Positions 40,584 through 50,016 of a stretch of DNA of 64,000 nucleotides are shown here, one piece after another. The translations under genes and the position numbers were made by a program. The stretch lies in contig JBCBRS010000002.1 of the NCBI GenBank assembly GCA_039819545.1, forward strand, positions 62,001 through 126,000, given 5' to 3'. Numbering within the stretch: the first letter of the stretch is position 1; each line of letters opens with the position of its first letter. Origin of the DNA: CALLPQ01 sp039819545 (lineage in GTDB: Bacteria > Pseudomonadota > Alphaproteobacteria > Caulobacterales > Parvularculaceae). The notes beneath the pieces are model-generated. The model ran no database searches. It saw only the letters and a list, made by a program, of their open reading frames with translations, and was not told the DNA's origin.

Positions 40584-41570
40584 CTAAAGCCCCACACGTA
40601 CAGGCCAGCAGGTGAGTAAGGTGCGCACTGCTGCCACGAACGCCATGGGCTGATCCATCATCATGTGATGATGGCCACCCGGAACAACCACAAAAGGCGC
40701 GCGCCCCCGCGCCTGGTTACGCACATGATCAAAGCCCTCGCCCGAGGAAAACAGCGATTTTTCTCCATAAATAAAGGCAAGCGGGCACCGCGCAGCGAGG
40801 AAGAGATCACGCTCAAAGTGGATTTCAAAGTTTTGTCCATGGCGCGGATCAAACTTCCACGCCCACCCTTTTTTGCTCGTTTCATCGTCCGTGGCGGGTT
40901 TGAGGCCTTCGCGGGCGATGTAATCGATGAGATAGAGCTCTTCGCCGGGTTGGCTTGGCAAAAAGCGAAAGCGACTGATGGGCTCTTCGCGCGACGCGTA
41001 TATACGGTTGGTATTTGGGCGTTCTTTTTGCTCGCCGTCTTTTTTACCGCCCATATTAATGGTGTAGCCCTCGTCAGGGTCCGGCACGCCAAAGGGCGAA
41101 TCAACAATGATGGCTCCGCCAAGGCGTTCGCCCGCCATCTCCACCGCACCCAGCGTTGCCCAGCCGCCAAAACTGTGGCCCAGTACGATGGGGCGTCCCC
41201 CCTCATTTAATCCTGCAGCCTCACACACCGCAAAGATCTCCTCAGCATGACAGCTGAGCGAATACCGGTCCCGCCAGTCCGAATCGCCGAGCCCCGACAG
41301 GTCCAGCGCCGCCACCCGGCGGTTTTCCGACAGCAAGGGCGCAAAAGGGAACCACCAGCGCCGGTGCGCCCGGCCCCCGTGTACCAACAGCAGGCCGGGC
41401 GCCCCGCGCGATCCCCAGGCGGAGTAATGGATGGTCGCGCCCGCCACGCTGACGGTCTTATCTTCACGCGGCGCGCCGAGCGCCTGCTTAAACCACGCCG
41501 GTGCATCGGGCTTTTGACCGGCGAGCGCGGCAAGTGGTCTGATGAGATCTTTATCTTTTTTATCGGACAT
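40584..41570 (-). CDS. Alpha/beta hydrolase
   Basis: A 328-residue alpha/beta-hydrolase-fold enzyme. The oxyanion region LLLVHGGRAHRRWW, the nucleophile elbow GHSFGG (S133), a cap insertion rich in charged residues (KKDGEQKERPN) and a late GGHHHMMMDQP, where the catalytic His is expected, are visible; the acid is probably in the FIYGEKSLF neighbourhood. Substrate unknown; epoxide hydrolase, esterase and lactonase are all possible. It diverges from the TacA-like regulator. Confidence 0.85.
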   Translation of the reverse strand: MSDKKDKDLIRPLAALAGQKPDAPAWFKQALGAPREDKTVSVAGATIHYSAWGSRGAPGLLLVHGGRAHRRWWFPFAPLLSENRRVAALDLSGLGDSDWRDRYSLSCHAEEIFAVCEAAGLNEGGRPIVLGHSFGGWATLGAVEMAGERLGGAIIVDSPFGVPDPDEGYTINMGGKKDGEQKERPNTNRIYASREEPISRFRFLPSQPGEELYLIDYIAREGLKPATDDETSKKGWAWKFDPRHGQNFEIHFERDLFLAARCPLAFIYGEKSLFSSGEGFDHVRNQARGRAPFVVVPGGHHHMMMDQPMAFVAAVRTLLTCWPVRVGL

Positions 41571-41746
41571 GAGCGTTTGGGGGATCGGTATCGGTTTGGC
41601 GATGGTGTCGGGAAATTGGCCGGGAAAGTGAGCCGCGCAAGATATCTGCGATCACCGGGAGCAATGCAAGCCTGCCTCCCACCGTTCGGCCGGGCAGGAT
41701 TCGTTTCCCGAAAATTTCCGTACCCAAAGCATTTAATTTTTCTATG

Positions 41747-41761
41747 TTAAGCCTTTGTTAG
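41747..41761 (+). promoter_or_regulatory. CtrA-like site in the 304-nt divergent region before the TacA-like gene
   Basis: TTAA-GCCTTTG-TTAG matches TTAA-N7-TTAA with one mismatch, 113 nt before the regulator start at 41875. In Caulobacter, tacA is a known CtrA target, which raises the interest. The rest of 41571-41874 is AT-rich towards the regulator and holds no gene I can support. Confidence 0.35.
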
Positions 41762-41874
41762 GGAACGGCTTATTTTTCCGGCTTTTTCTGGATCAGTTTG
41801 ATACGCCTTAAACGGATATTTACCGGGTGAACGCTATTTTCCCTCGAGTGCAATCTTGAGGATGCGTATCCCCC

Positions 41875-43371
41875 ATGGCGAAAACTGTTCTGATCGTTGA
41901 CGACGATCCCACCCAACGCCGCCTGATGCAGGCTGTTTGTGAAAAAGCAGGCTACCCTGTTCTTCAGGCCGAAAGTGGGGAAACGGCGCTTTCCGTATTA
42001 CAAAGCCAGCAAGGCCACGATGTGGGCCTAATCATGCTCGATCTCAAAATGCCGGGCATTGGTGGTATGGAAACACTGCGCCGATCAAAAACCTTTCGCG
42101 AAGACCTGCCCGTCATTGTACTGACGGCTCAGGGCGGAATTGATACCGTCGTGGAAGCCATGCAGACCGGTGCCGCAGATTTTTTCGTCAAACCCGTTTC
42201 CCCTGAACGTATCATTGTCTCCATCAATAATGCCCTGAACATTTCGACGCTGAAGGGCGAGGTTTCCCGCCTCAAGCGTAAGAATGACGGTAATATGCGC
42301 TTTCGCGATCTGGTGGGCACGAGCCCCGCGCTTGCCCATGTAACCCGTCTTGGCGAACGGGCAGCAGCCTCAAACATCCCTATCCTGATTACCGGGGAAT
42401 CCGGTGTTGGTAAGGAGATGATTGCCCGCGCCATTCAGGGCTCTTCCGATCGCTCGGGCAAAGCCTTTATTACGGTCAATTGCGGCGCGATCCCAGAAAA
42501 TCTGGTAGAAAGCATCCTCTTCGGCCACGAAAAAGGCTCCTTCACCGGGGCAAACGCGAAGCATATCGGCAAATTTCAGGAGGCCAATGGCGGCACCCTG
42601 TTCCTTGATGAGGTGGGCGAACTACCCGCCGAAATGCAGGTGAAATTGCTGCGTGTCCTGCAGGAAAGCGAAGTTGATCCCGTTGGCTCCAAACGCCCGG
42701 TAAAGGTTGATGTCCGCGTTATCTCCGCCACCAACCGCGATCTCGCCGAGGAGGTCCGTATAGGGAATTTTCGTGAGGACCTTTTTTACCGCCTCAATGT
42801 TTTCCCCATTGAGGTTCCGCCACTGCGCGAGCGGCCAGAAGATATCCCCGCCCTCATTGATCATTTTATTCAGCGCTATAATGCCGAGGAACGCCGCGAT
42901 GTGCGTGGTGTCCAGCATCAGGTGCTGGACGTTCTGAAGAACCAGGCCTGGCCTGGTAATGTGCGCCAATTGGAAAACACGATTTTCCGGGCGGTTGTCT
43001 TGGCCGAAGGCGCGTATTTGTGCGGGGAGGATTTCCCAACCCTGACTGCAGAGTTCGAAAATGCCGGAATTAGTGCAGGCCCCCCTGTTTTGTTTGATGA
43101 AGAGGGCGCAAACGAATCGCAGAATGCCGCGGTCGGAAACGAGTTCCGGGAAATTGGCGCCAGTGGCACCGCCGACGCCCATGATTTTCATCTCTTCGAT
43201 CCGGAAGGCCACATGCGCACCATCAATGATATCGAACAAGATATCATCCGTATGGCGATTGATACCTATGATGGGCGGATGTCGGAAATTGCCCGCCGCC
43301 TTGGCATGGGCCGCTCGACGCTCTATCGCAAAATTCGCGAGTACGGGCTTGAGGTTCGACGCGCCGGCTAG
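41875..43371 (+). CDS. Sigma-54-dependent response regulator, TacA/NtrC type
   Basis: A 498-residue activator with three domains. The receiver (1-120) has DDDP and phospho-acceptor D56 in LIMLDLKMPG. The AAA+ domain (about 140-380) has Walker A GESGVGKE, the sigma-54 contact loop written GSFTGA (usual GAFTGA), Walker B LFLDEVGELP and R-finger region FREDLFYRLNVFPI. The C-terminal Fis-type helix-turn-helix is MSEIARRLGMGRSTLYRKIREYGL. The HMRTINDIEQDIIRMAIDTYDGRMSEIARRLGMGRSTLYRK ending resembles Caulobacter TacA, which controls stalk genes. A sensor kinase is not adjacent. Confidence 0.88.
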   Translation: MAKTVLIVDDDPTQRRLMQAVCEKAGYPVLQAESGETALSVLQSQQGHDVGLIMLDLKMPGIGGMETLRRSKTFREDLPVIVLTAQGGIDTVVEAMQTGAADFFVKPVSPERIIVSINNALNISTLKGEVSRLKRKNDGNMRFRDLVGTSPALAHVTRLGERAAASNIPILITGESGVGKEMIARAIQGSSDRSGKAFITVNCGAIPENLVESILFGHEKGSFTGANAKHIGKFQEANGGTLFLDEVGELPAEMQVKLLRVLQESEVDPVGSKRPVKVDVRVISATNRDLAEEVRIGNFREDLFYRLNVFPIEVPPLRERPEDIPALIDHFIQRYNAEERRDVRGVQHQVLDVLKNQAWPGNVRQLENTIFRAVVLAEGAYLCGEDFPTLTAEFENAGISAGPPVLFDEEGANESQNAAVGNEFREIGASGTADAHDFHLFDPEGHMRTINDIEQDIIRMAIDTYDGRMSEIARRLGMGRSTLYRKIREYGLEVRRAG

Positions 43372-43457
43372 GCGCTGAAGGGTCCCCCATTTCGGGTACT
43401 TGTTCACGCCAGAAATCCTGACATCTTTACCGCCGAAGACTTGGCGGGAGAGAGATC

Positions 43458-45830
43458 ATGACCAACGCATTTGTGCGTCGGGGGCTACATCGTGCCCTAT
43501 TTTTTAGTGTGGAGCGGCCATGGCAAGCCTTGGGCCTATGCCTACTGATCGTCATCGGCTTTGGCGCCGGGTTACGCACCTTATCAATCAGCGCCGACAC
43601 GCGGGCGTATTTTCCCCCAGATGGGGCGTTGCGCCAGACCCTCGATCGGTTTGAGCAGCGCTATGCCGAGCAAAACAATCTGCTCCTGGTTTTTCATTCT
43701 AATGATGACAGCCTCTTTACAGAGGAACGAATAGCGCTGATCGATTCCATCACCGAGGAAGCGTGGAAAATTCCGTATACCACGCGCGTTGATAGCATTA
43801 CCAACGCAACGCACATTGCCGCCGACGGCGACATGATCAAGATCGACCCGATGATTGATGCGGCGCGTACGAATATTGGTGCCCCGCTCGATATGGACGT
43901 CCTGCGCTCCCTTGTTTTGGGCGACAACTTGCTCGTCAATCGTCTTGTCTCACCCGATGGGCGGACGACAGCAATCAATATCAACGTACAATATCCGCGT
44001 GCATCCACCACGGCGTCAGGCACCGTGATCGCAGCGGCCGATGCCATGGTCGCGGCATTCGCACCGCAGACCCTTGGTCTTTCGGTCTGGAAAACGGGGC
44101 GAGTGGCCACCTCCAATGCTTTTTCTGCCGCCTCCAAACAGGATTTGAAAACGCTGACGCCGCTGAGCTATCTCGTGATCGTCATTTTACTAATGGTCCT
44201 GTTACGCTCGGTCCCGGCGGCTGCGGCGCTGTTCTCCACAATTCTCCTCGCCATTGTCTGCTCGCTCGGCCTTGCCGGCTGGATGGGGCTGCAAATTAAT
44301 TCCGCAACAGCTTCGTCACCGACGATTATCATGGCCCTCGGCGTTGCGGCGATCATCCATGTGGTGATCTCGTTCTTGCATGCCTTTAGCGCTGGCGATG
44401 ATAGGCGCATGAGTATCCGGCGCGCCTTGGGCGACGATATCAAGCCCGTCGCCTTGACATTGTGCACCACAGCCATCGGGTTCTTGACGCTCAATAGCGC
44501 CGACGCGCCGCCCTTCCAGGAATTGGGTACTATCATAGCGGCAGGTGCCCTCTTCTCACTCCTGTTCGGGGTGCTTTGGTTACCCGCCATGCTAAGGCTT
44601 CTGCCGATCAAACGCCCGCGCACGCGGGGCATCATCGACCGGTTCGTCCGCGGTTTTGCGCAACGTGTTATTCGCTATCGCACCGCGCTTCTTGTGGCGA
44701 CGCCGATCTTGATTGCATTGTCAGCAATGGGGATGGCCCGGATTACGATCGACGATAATTATGTACGCTATTTTGATAAGCGTTTCGAGTTCCGAACCGA
44801 CACCGATCAGATTATTACCCATTTAACCGGGCTCGACCAATTGGAATTCGATGTGGGTGGCGAACGGGATCGCGCGGTCCTTGACCCGGCCTATTTTGCC
44901 AAGCTGGAAGCCTTTGAAACATGGCTTAAAGCGCAGCCACGTGTCACCTACGTTGCCAGCGTCGCGGAAACCTTCCGCCGTCTGAACAAGCATCTCCATG
45001 CTGGTGAGGAGGCCTTTTATCGCATCCCAGAAAATGCCGAGCTGCTTGCCCAATATCTGATGCTGTATGAAATGTCGCTGCCGTTGGGCCGCACGCTGAC
45101 CGATCAAATCACGATTGATCGTAATCGCTCGCGCGTAACGGTCATCATGCGCGGCGCCAGCACGCGGGAAATTCAGGCCTTGCAGAATAGAGCCGAACGC
45201 TGGCTTGCCACCCACGCCCCCACAGCAATCACCGGCGAGGGCACCGGGCTTGCCGTGATGTTCAGCTATTTGTCCTCGCTGAATATCAAATCGATGATTG
45301 GCGGAACCCTGATTGCCCTCATCATTATTTCGGCCATTCTGACGCTCGCATTTCGCAGTATCGGTCTTGGTCTTCTCAGCCTTGTGCCAAACCTCTTCCC
45401 GGTACTGATCGCTTTTGGTGTCTGGGGCGCGCTGGTGGGCCGGGTCGGGGTTGCCATATCGGCCGTGGGGGCCATGACTCTTGGCATCATCGTCGATGAC
45501 ACGGTGCACCTCCTCTGGCGATATCGCGAGGCACGCCTGGCCGGCAAGGACAAGCCAACGGCAGTGCACGCCATGTTCAAAAAGGTCGGTCGCCCTATGC
45601 TGACAAGTTCCCTCATTTTGATCGCCGGATTTTGTGTGGTGGCAACCTCTGGCTTTCACGTGACCAGCGCCATGGGCATGCTATCGGCGATGATCATCCT
45701 GATTGCGCTTCTGGCCGACTGGCTTTTTCTGCCGCCCCTTTTGCTGTTGCTTGATCGCCAAGCAATGGCCAAAAATCATGTCGATGGCCCCAATCAACGT
45801 GGACATTCCCAGCTCTCCCCCGCCGAATAG
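43458..45830 (+). CDS. MMPL/RND-superfamily exporter
   Basis: A 790-residue inner-membrane transporter with the duplicated six-helix layout: helix 1 near 25-45, a large periplasmic loop, helices 2-6 (about 235-390), a second helix 7 (about 410), loop, and helices 8-12 (about 615-760). Motifs SSPTIIMALGVAAIIHV and AVGAMTLGIIVDDTVHLLWRYREA are the conserved helix-4/10 regions carrying proton-relay charges. Related proteins move lipids such as hopanoids, mycolates or polyketide lipids; the cargo here is unknown. It follows the TacA-like gene by 86 nt with RBS GGGAGAGAG and may be in the same transcript. Confidence 0.85.
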   Translation: MTNAFVRRGLHRALFFSVERPWQALGLCLLIVIGFGAGLRTLSISADTRAYFPPDGALRQTLDRFEQRYAEQNNLLLVFHSNDDSLFTEERIALIDSITEEAWKIPYTTRVDSITNATHIAADGDMIKIDPMIDAARTNIGAPLDMDVLRSLVLGDNLLVNRLVSPDGRTTAININVQYPRASTTASGTVIAAADAMVAAFAPQTLGLSVWKTGRVATSNAFSAASKQDLKTLTPLSYLVIVILLMVLLRSVPAAAALFSTILLAIVCSLGLAGWMGLQINSATASSPTIIMALGVAAIIHVVISFLHAFSAGDDRRMSIRRALGDDIKPVALTLCTTAIGFLTLNSADAPPFQELGTIIAAGALFSLLFGVLWLPAMLRLLPIKRPRTRGIIDRFVRGFAQRVIRYRTALLVATPILIALSAMGMARITIDDNYVRYFDKRFEFRTDTDQIITHLTGLDQLEFDVGGERDRAVLDPAYFAKLEAFETWLKAQPRVTYVASVAETFRRLNKHLHAGEEAFYRIPENAELLAQYLMLYEMSLPLGRTLTDQITIDRNRSRVTVIMRGASTREIQALQNRAERWLATHAPTAITGEGTGLAVMFSYLSSLNIKSMIGGTLIALIIISAILTLAFRSIGLGLLSLVPNLFPVLIAFGVWGALVGRVGVAISAVGAMTLGIIVDDTVHLLWRYREARLAGKDKPTAVHAMFKKVGRPMLTSSLILIAGFCVVATSGFHVTSAMGMLSAMIILIALLADWLFLPPLLLLLDRQAMAKNHVDGPNQRGHSQLSPAE

Positions 45831-45901
45831 CGGCGTGGCAGTCAGGAAGCGGTCACGCGTCTGCTTGATCGGGCTAGCAAAATCACTTTACCCGTTGTGA
45901 G

Positions 45902-46582
45902 ATGACATCCGATGGCGCCCTGCGCGAAACTGACCTTTACCCGCCCGTCAAACGCTTTCTGGAAGGGCAAGGCTATACGGTGAAGGCCGAAGTCAACAAC
46001 GCCGATGTGGTTGCCCTGCGCGGCGACGACGACCCTGTAATCGTCGAGTTAAAGACCGGCTTTTCGTTGAGCCTGTTCCATCAGGCCATTGCCCGGCAAT
46101 CCGTCAAAGCAGATATTTATGTGGGTGTACCCCACAAAACGGGCCGCGCCTTTCAGACAGCCTTGAAACAGAATAAAGCGCTGTGCCGGCGCCTCGGGCT
46201 CGGCCTTCTGACCATTCGAATTGATGATGGTCTTGTTGCGGCCCATGTGGACCCCGCCCCTTTCCAACCGCGCTATCAGCAGAAAAAGAAAACGGCCCTG
46301 CTGCGCGCTTTTGCGCGGTTAGAAGGCGATCCCAACCTTGGCGGCACAGCCCGGCGTGACCGCGGCGTTATTATGACGCCCTACCGTCAGGATAGTCACA
46401 AATGCTTGCAGTATCTTGCCCACCACGGCCCCGCAAAAGCGGCCCATGTGGCACATGAAACCGGCGTCGCCCGTGCACGGACAATTATGGCCGATAATCA
46501 CTATGGCTGGTTCATCCGTGTTTCGAGGGGTGTTTATGATCTGAGTACAGACGGGCAGTCGGCGGCAGCGGATGGCCGCTGA
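45902..46582 (+). CDS. DUF2161 family protein with PD-(D/E)xK nuclease-like core
   Basis: A 226-residue protein. The N-terminal part reads as a PD-(D/E)xK fold: ETDLYPPVKRFLEGQGYTVKAEV, D35 in ADVVALRG, then VIVELK with E49 and K51. The C-terminal portion (about 155-215) looks like a winged-helix (CLQYLAHHGPAKAAHVAHETGVARARTIM...GWFIRVSRGVYDLS). Domain databases call this DUF2161; a nucleolytic role is plausible but unproven. It begins 71 nt after the exporter gene. Confidence 0.8.
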   Translation: MTSDGALRETDLYPPVKRFLEGQGYTVKAEVNNADVVALRGDDDPVIVELKTGFSLSLFHQAIARQSVKADIYVGVPHKTGRAFQTALKQNKALCRRLGLGLLTIRIDDGLVAAHVDPAPFQPRYQQKKKTALLRAFARLEGDPNLGGTARRDRGVIMTPYRQDSHKCLQYLAHHGPAKAAHVAHETGVARARTIMADNHYGWFIRVSRGVYDLSTDGQSAAADGR

Positions 46583-46632
46583 GGGGGTGTCTCCGCGACG
46601 GCATAAGCCGCAGACCACCGGACCGAGGCCCG

Positions 46633-47442
46633 CTACTTTCCTTGAAAGTTGGGTTTGCGTTTGCCCATAAAAGCGGCAACGCCTTCGGGAAAATCCGCTG
46701 ACTGACTAAGGATATATTGAAAGTCAGCCTCAAGCGCCGTGATCTCCTCGCGCGAGCCGTAATGGGCGGCGCGCAGGAGCTTTTTGGCGTACTTTAATGA
46801 CAGTGGCGCTTGCATGGAAAGGCCTCGGGCCCGGTCAATAACCTTTTCCTGAAGCGCATCATCGTCTTCTACGGCGTTCGCCAAACCAGCGTCGAAGCAC
46901 TCCTGCGCACTCATCTTGCGACCCTCGGCAATCATCTCAAAGGCCCGTTGATACCCGAATGCGCGCAACATAAACCAGGTCGCCCCGCCATCGGGGACAA
47001 GGCTGATGGCCGTAAATGGACTGTAGATATAAGCGCTCCGTGCCATGATGATCAGATCACAGGAAAGGGCAACCGCCATCATAACACCCGCCGTCGCCCC
47101 ATTGAGCGCCGCGATGTAAGCCTTATCGGACCGGCTGATGGCATCGACGAGGGGCTTGTAGTCCTTTAGGATATGTTGGGAGATCGTGGCGTGCTCTTTT
47201 TGCATACCTTCGGATAGATCGGCACCCGCACTAAACCCACGTCCCTCTCCGGTCAGGATAACGATGCGGACATTGGCGCTATTTTCTGCCCGATCTAGGG
47301 CCTCAGACAACGCAGCGCGCAAATCCTTGTTGGCTGCGTTCATCTGCTTTGGCCGGTTCAAGGTGATGATGCCAATGGCGCCATCTTCCCGGTAGAGAAC
47401 GGTATCATTAACGAGGGGCTCAATGTCCTGGGCAACACTCAT
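46633..47442 (-). CDS. Enoyl-CoA hydratase/isomerase family protein (PaaG-like)
   Basis: A 269-residue crotonase-fold enzyme. Oxyanion-hole segments are GEGRGFSAGADLSEG and LNGATAGVMMAVALSCD; the region FTAISLVPDGGATWFMLRAFG has Asp in the position used by PaaG-type isomerases rather than the Glu of classical hydratases. Hydration or double-bond isomerisation of an acyl-CoA is expected. It lies 29 nt downstream of the racemase gene in a probable two-gene acyl-CoA unit. Confidence 0.85.
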   Translation of the reverse strand: MSVAQDIEPLVNDTVLYREDGAIGIITLNRPKQMNAANKDLRAALSEALDRAENSANVRIVILTGEGRGFSAGADLSEGMQKEHATISQHILKDYKPLVDAISRSDKAYIAALNGATAGVMMAVALSCDLIIMARSAYIYSPFTAISLVPDGGATWFMLRAFGYQRAFEMIAEGRKMSAQECFDAGLANAVEDDDALQEKVIDRARGLSMQAPLSLKYAKKLLRAAHYGSREEITALEADFQYILSQSADFPEGVAAFMGKRKPNFQGK

Positions 47443-47471
47443 GATGTTTCCTTTGTTCTTTCTATCCGTGT

Positions 47472-48671
47472 TTACGAGGCGGCCTGAATAACCGCGTGCT
47501 TCAAAAGCGCCTCGATCTTCTCGTCACTATATGAAAGCGCAGAGAGAATATCGCGGGTATGGGACCCCTTTGCGGCAATGCTGGGTGCTATATTCTGACG
47601 GTCACTTGGCGAGCCGGAAAATCGTGGTGCGGCGGCCGGTTGACGGCGCACGCCAGCATCGATCGGCGCAGAGGAGACATGGCTGGCGCGGGCCTTATTA
47701 TGCGGATGCGCCGCCGCTTGGTCATAAGTTAGGACTGGCGTGACGCAGGCATCAACGCCATCAAAAAGCGCCGACCAATGGTTTTGATCCTGGCTTTGAA
47801 AAATCTCTTCGAGGCGGCGGTGTTGCGCAGGCCAGCGGGCGCGATCATTCTGACCTCCAAAATCGTCCGCATCAAGATCAAGGGTTGCCAGCAGCAACGC
47901 AAAAAATTGGGGTTCAATGGCCCCAACGGCCATATATCGCCCATCTGCCGTTTCGTAGCAACGATAATAAGGTGCGCCGCCATCCAGCATATTCTGCCCC
48001 CGATCAGGTTGCCATTGGCCCACACCCTCCAACGAATGGATGACGCCCATCATGGCGCTTACTCCGTCTATAATGGCCGCATCTACAATATCACCTTTAC
48101 CGGTTTTCTGGGCACGGAGCATGGCGGCGAGTAGCCCCGATAGCAAAAACATGGAGCCGCCACCGTAATCGCCCATGAGGTTCAAGGGTACAGGCGGCGG
48201 GCGATCCGCTGGCCCCAGCGCGCCAAGCGCGCCCGTAATCGATAAATAATTGATATCGTGGCCCGCAACACGCGCCCATGGGCCGGTTTGCCCCCAGCCG
48301 GTCATCCGCCCATAGACAAGCGCCCGGTTGACGCCGTGACACGCCGCGGGCCCTACGCCAAGTCGCTCGGCAACACCCGGGCGGTACCCTTCGATCACTG
48401 CATCAGCCGTTTTCACAAGATCAAGCACCAGCGCGGCGCCTTCTTCCTTACGCAGATCAATGACAATGGACCGTTTCCCGCGTTTTTCCACGAACGGCAA
48501 ATGGTACCCTGGGCGGTCCACGAGAATCACATCCGCCCCCATATCGGCAAGCATTTGCCCGGCAAAAGGCCCGGGGCCGATAGCCGCCAGCTCAATCACA
48601 CGAAATCCCGTAAGGGGCCCGGTGGCACTTGCCGAAGAGTTTAGTGCAGTTTGCTGATCCGAAGACGTCAT
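47472..48671 (-). CDS. Alpha-methylacyl-CoA racemase (CaiB/BaiF family III)
   Basis: A 399-residue enzyme that would interconvert 2R/2S-methylacyl-CoAs before beta-oxidation of branched chains. The catalytic pair of characterised racemases is present: His138 in VAGHDINYLSITGALG and Asp168 in LMGDYGGGSMFLLSGLL, rather than the single Asp of CoA-transferases in a different context. The N-terminal VIELAAIGPGPFAGQMLADMGADVI is also typical. It precedes the PaaG-like gene. Some relatives act as CoA-transferases, so a racemase is favoured but not certain. Confidence 0.85.
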   Translation of the reverse strand: MTSSDQQTALNSSASATGPLTGFRVIELAAIGPGPFAGQMLADMGADVILVDRPGYHLPFVEKRGKRSIVIDLRKEEGAALVLDLVKTADAVIEGYRPGVAERLGVGPAACHGVNRALVYGRMTGWGQTGPWARVAGHDINYLSITGALGALGPADRPPPVPLNLMGDYGGGSMFLLSGLLAAMLRAQKTGKGDIVDAAIIDGVSAMMGVIHSLEGVGQWQPDRGQNMLDGGAPYYRCYETADGRYMAVGAIEPQFFALLLATLDLDADDFGGQNDRARWPAQHRRLEEIFQSQDQNHWSALFDGVDACVTPVLTYDQAAAHPHNKARASHVSSAPIDAGVRRQPAAAPRFSGSPSDRQNIAPSIAAKGSHTRDILSALSYSDEKIEALLKHAVIQAAS

Positions 48672-48745
48672 GGCGCGCAGTCTACCGAGCGCTGTCGTAA
48701 TGAAAACGGATTTATGCAGCGAAAGGCCCGCCCCTAAACCACCGG

Positions 48746-49990
48746 CTACGCCGACGCCGCAATGGCATTTTTCGCGATGTCCTTGATTGAGACCGCGGGG
48801 TCGGCCAACAATGCCGGAGCGGGTGCGGCGCCACTCGCGATCATCATTTTGGCAGACATGTAATCGGGTGCCGCATTGATCGCATCAGCTGCGATGAGGC
48901 GCGCGCCAGCAAAATAGAATACCGAGAACTGGTGGTCCGCTGGCGTCCCGCGAACCACATGAGCGTCAAAACCGTCGCTTAACCCGGCAATCTGGAGCTT
49001 CAAATCAAACTGATCGGACCAGAACCAAGGGACGTCGAGCTTGGGGCGCGGCTGATCCATAATTTTTGCGGCGACACATTTGCCTTGCTCAATGGCGTTA
49101 TGCACACTTTCCAGCCGTCCCACACGCCCATAGGGCCAGAGTGGCCTGACCGTACAATCACCCGCTGCGAAAATTGCCGGGTCACTGGTCATCCCGTCCG
49201 CGTCGACACAAATCCCATCCGCGCATTCAAGGCCGCAATCAACCGCGATCTGATCGTTGGGAATGATGCCGATGCCAGCAAGAACAAGATCAGCGGTGAT
49301 AGCCGCACCACCGTCAACATGCACGGATACGGTTCCGTCCCCATCGCTTTCAAGCGCCCGAACCTGCGCACCGGTTTGGATTGTCACGCCCTGGCGTTCA
49401 TGTTCCCGGTGAAAAAAGTCTGACATGACTGCGCCCGTTACCCGGGCGAGAACCCGGTCTGCGCGTTCCAGCACCGTGACCTGCAGCCCCATCGCCCGTG
49501 CCACCGCCGCAGCCTCCAGGCCGATATACCCTGCCCCGATAATCACCAGACGCTGGCCCGCTTTCATGTGGGGCTTGATCGCCTTCACATCACCAAGACT
49601 GCGCAAGTCAAAAACGTGCGGGTCCTCGGCCCCGGGAATTGGCAGGGGCCGAGGACGCGACCCGGTAGAAAGGATTAAAGTGCCATACGACAGGCTCGTG
49701 TCATCACAAAGGGTGACCGTCTTCGTCACCCGGTCAATGGCGATCACCCGCTTACCCAGAACGCAGGTTACGTTTTGATCCGTGTACCAAGCGGTAGGTT
49801 TCAGGAATAGTCTCTCTTCGGCAAAATCCCCCTTCATATAAGCTTTTGATAGGGGCGGGCGCTGATAGGGTAAGATCGGCTCCTCCCCAACGAGAGAAAT
49901 AGCCTGATCATTCCCATACTGACGCAGCGACGCGATCGCCTGCGCGGCGGCCTGACCGCCGCCCACAACTATAATTTCAGAATGTGACAT
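48746..49990 (-). CDS. FAD-dependent ferredoxin/rubredoxin-type reductase
   Basis: A 414-residue NAD(P)H-dependent flavoprotein of the putidaredoxin-reductase group. FAD loop VVGGGQAAAQAIASLRQYG, YQRPPLSKAYMKGDFAEERLFLKP, NAD loop IIGAGYIGLEAAAVARAMG and the second FAD motif AAGDCTVRP are in order. It donates electrons to a 2Fe-2S ferredoxin or rubredoxin serving P450s or Rieske oxygenases. No ferredoxin is adjacent; the P450 at 22.2 kb is a possible but unproven client. It is 26 nt downstream of fghA. Confidence 0.9.
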   Translation of the reverse strand: MSHSEIIVVGGGQAAAQAIASLRQYGNDQAISLVGEEPILPYQRPPLSKAYMKGDFAEERLFLKPTAWYTDQNVTCVLGKRVIAIDRVTKTVTLCDDTSLSYGTLILSTGSRPRPLPIPGAEDPHVFDLRSLGDVKAIKPHMKAGQRLVIIGAGYIGLEAAAVARAMGLQVTVLERADRVLARVTGAVMSDFFHREHERQGVTIQTGAQVRALESDGDGTVSVHVDGGAAITADLVLAGIGIIPNDQIAVDCGLECADGICVDADGMTSDPAIFAAGDCTVRPLWPYGRVGRLESVHNAIEQGKCVAAKIMDQPRPKLDVPWFWSDQFDLKLQIAGLSDGFDAHVVRGTPADHQFSVFYFAGARLIAADAINAAPDYMSAKMMIASGAAPAPALLADPAVSIKDIAKNAIAASA

Positions 49991-50016
49991 TTGACTTTGC
50001 CATGGTCTTTTTGGGG

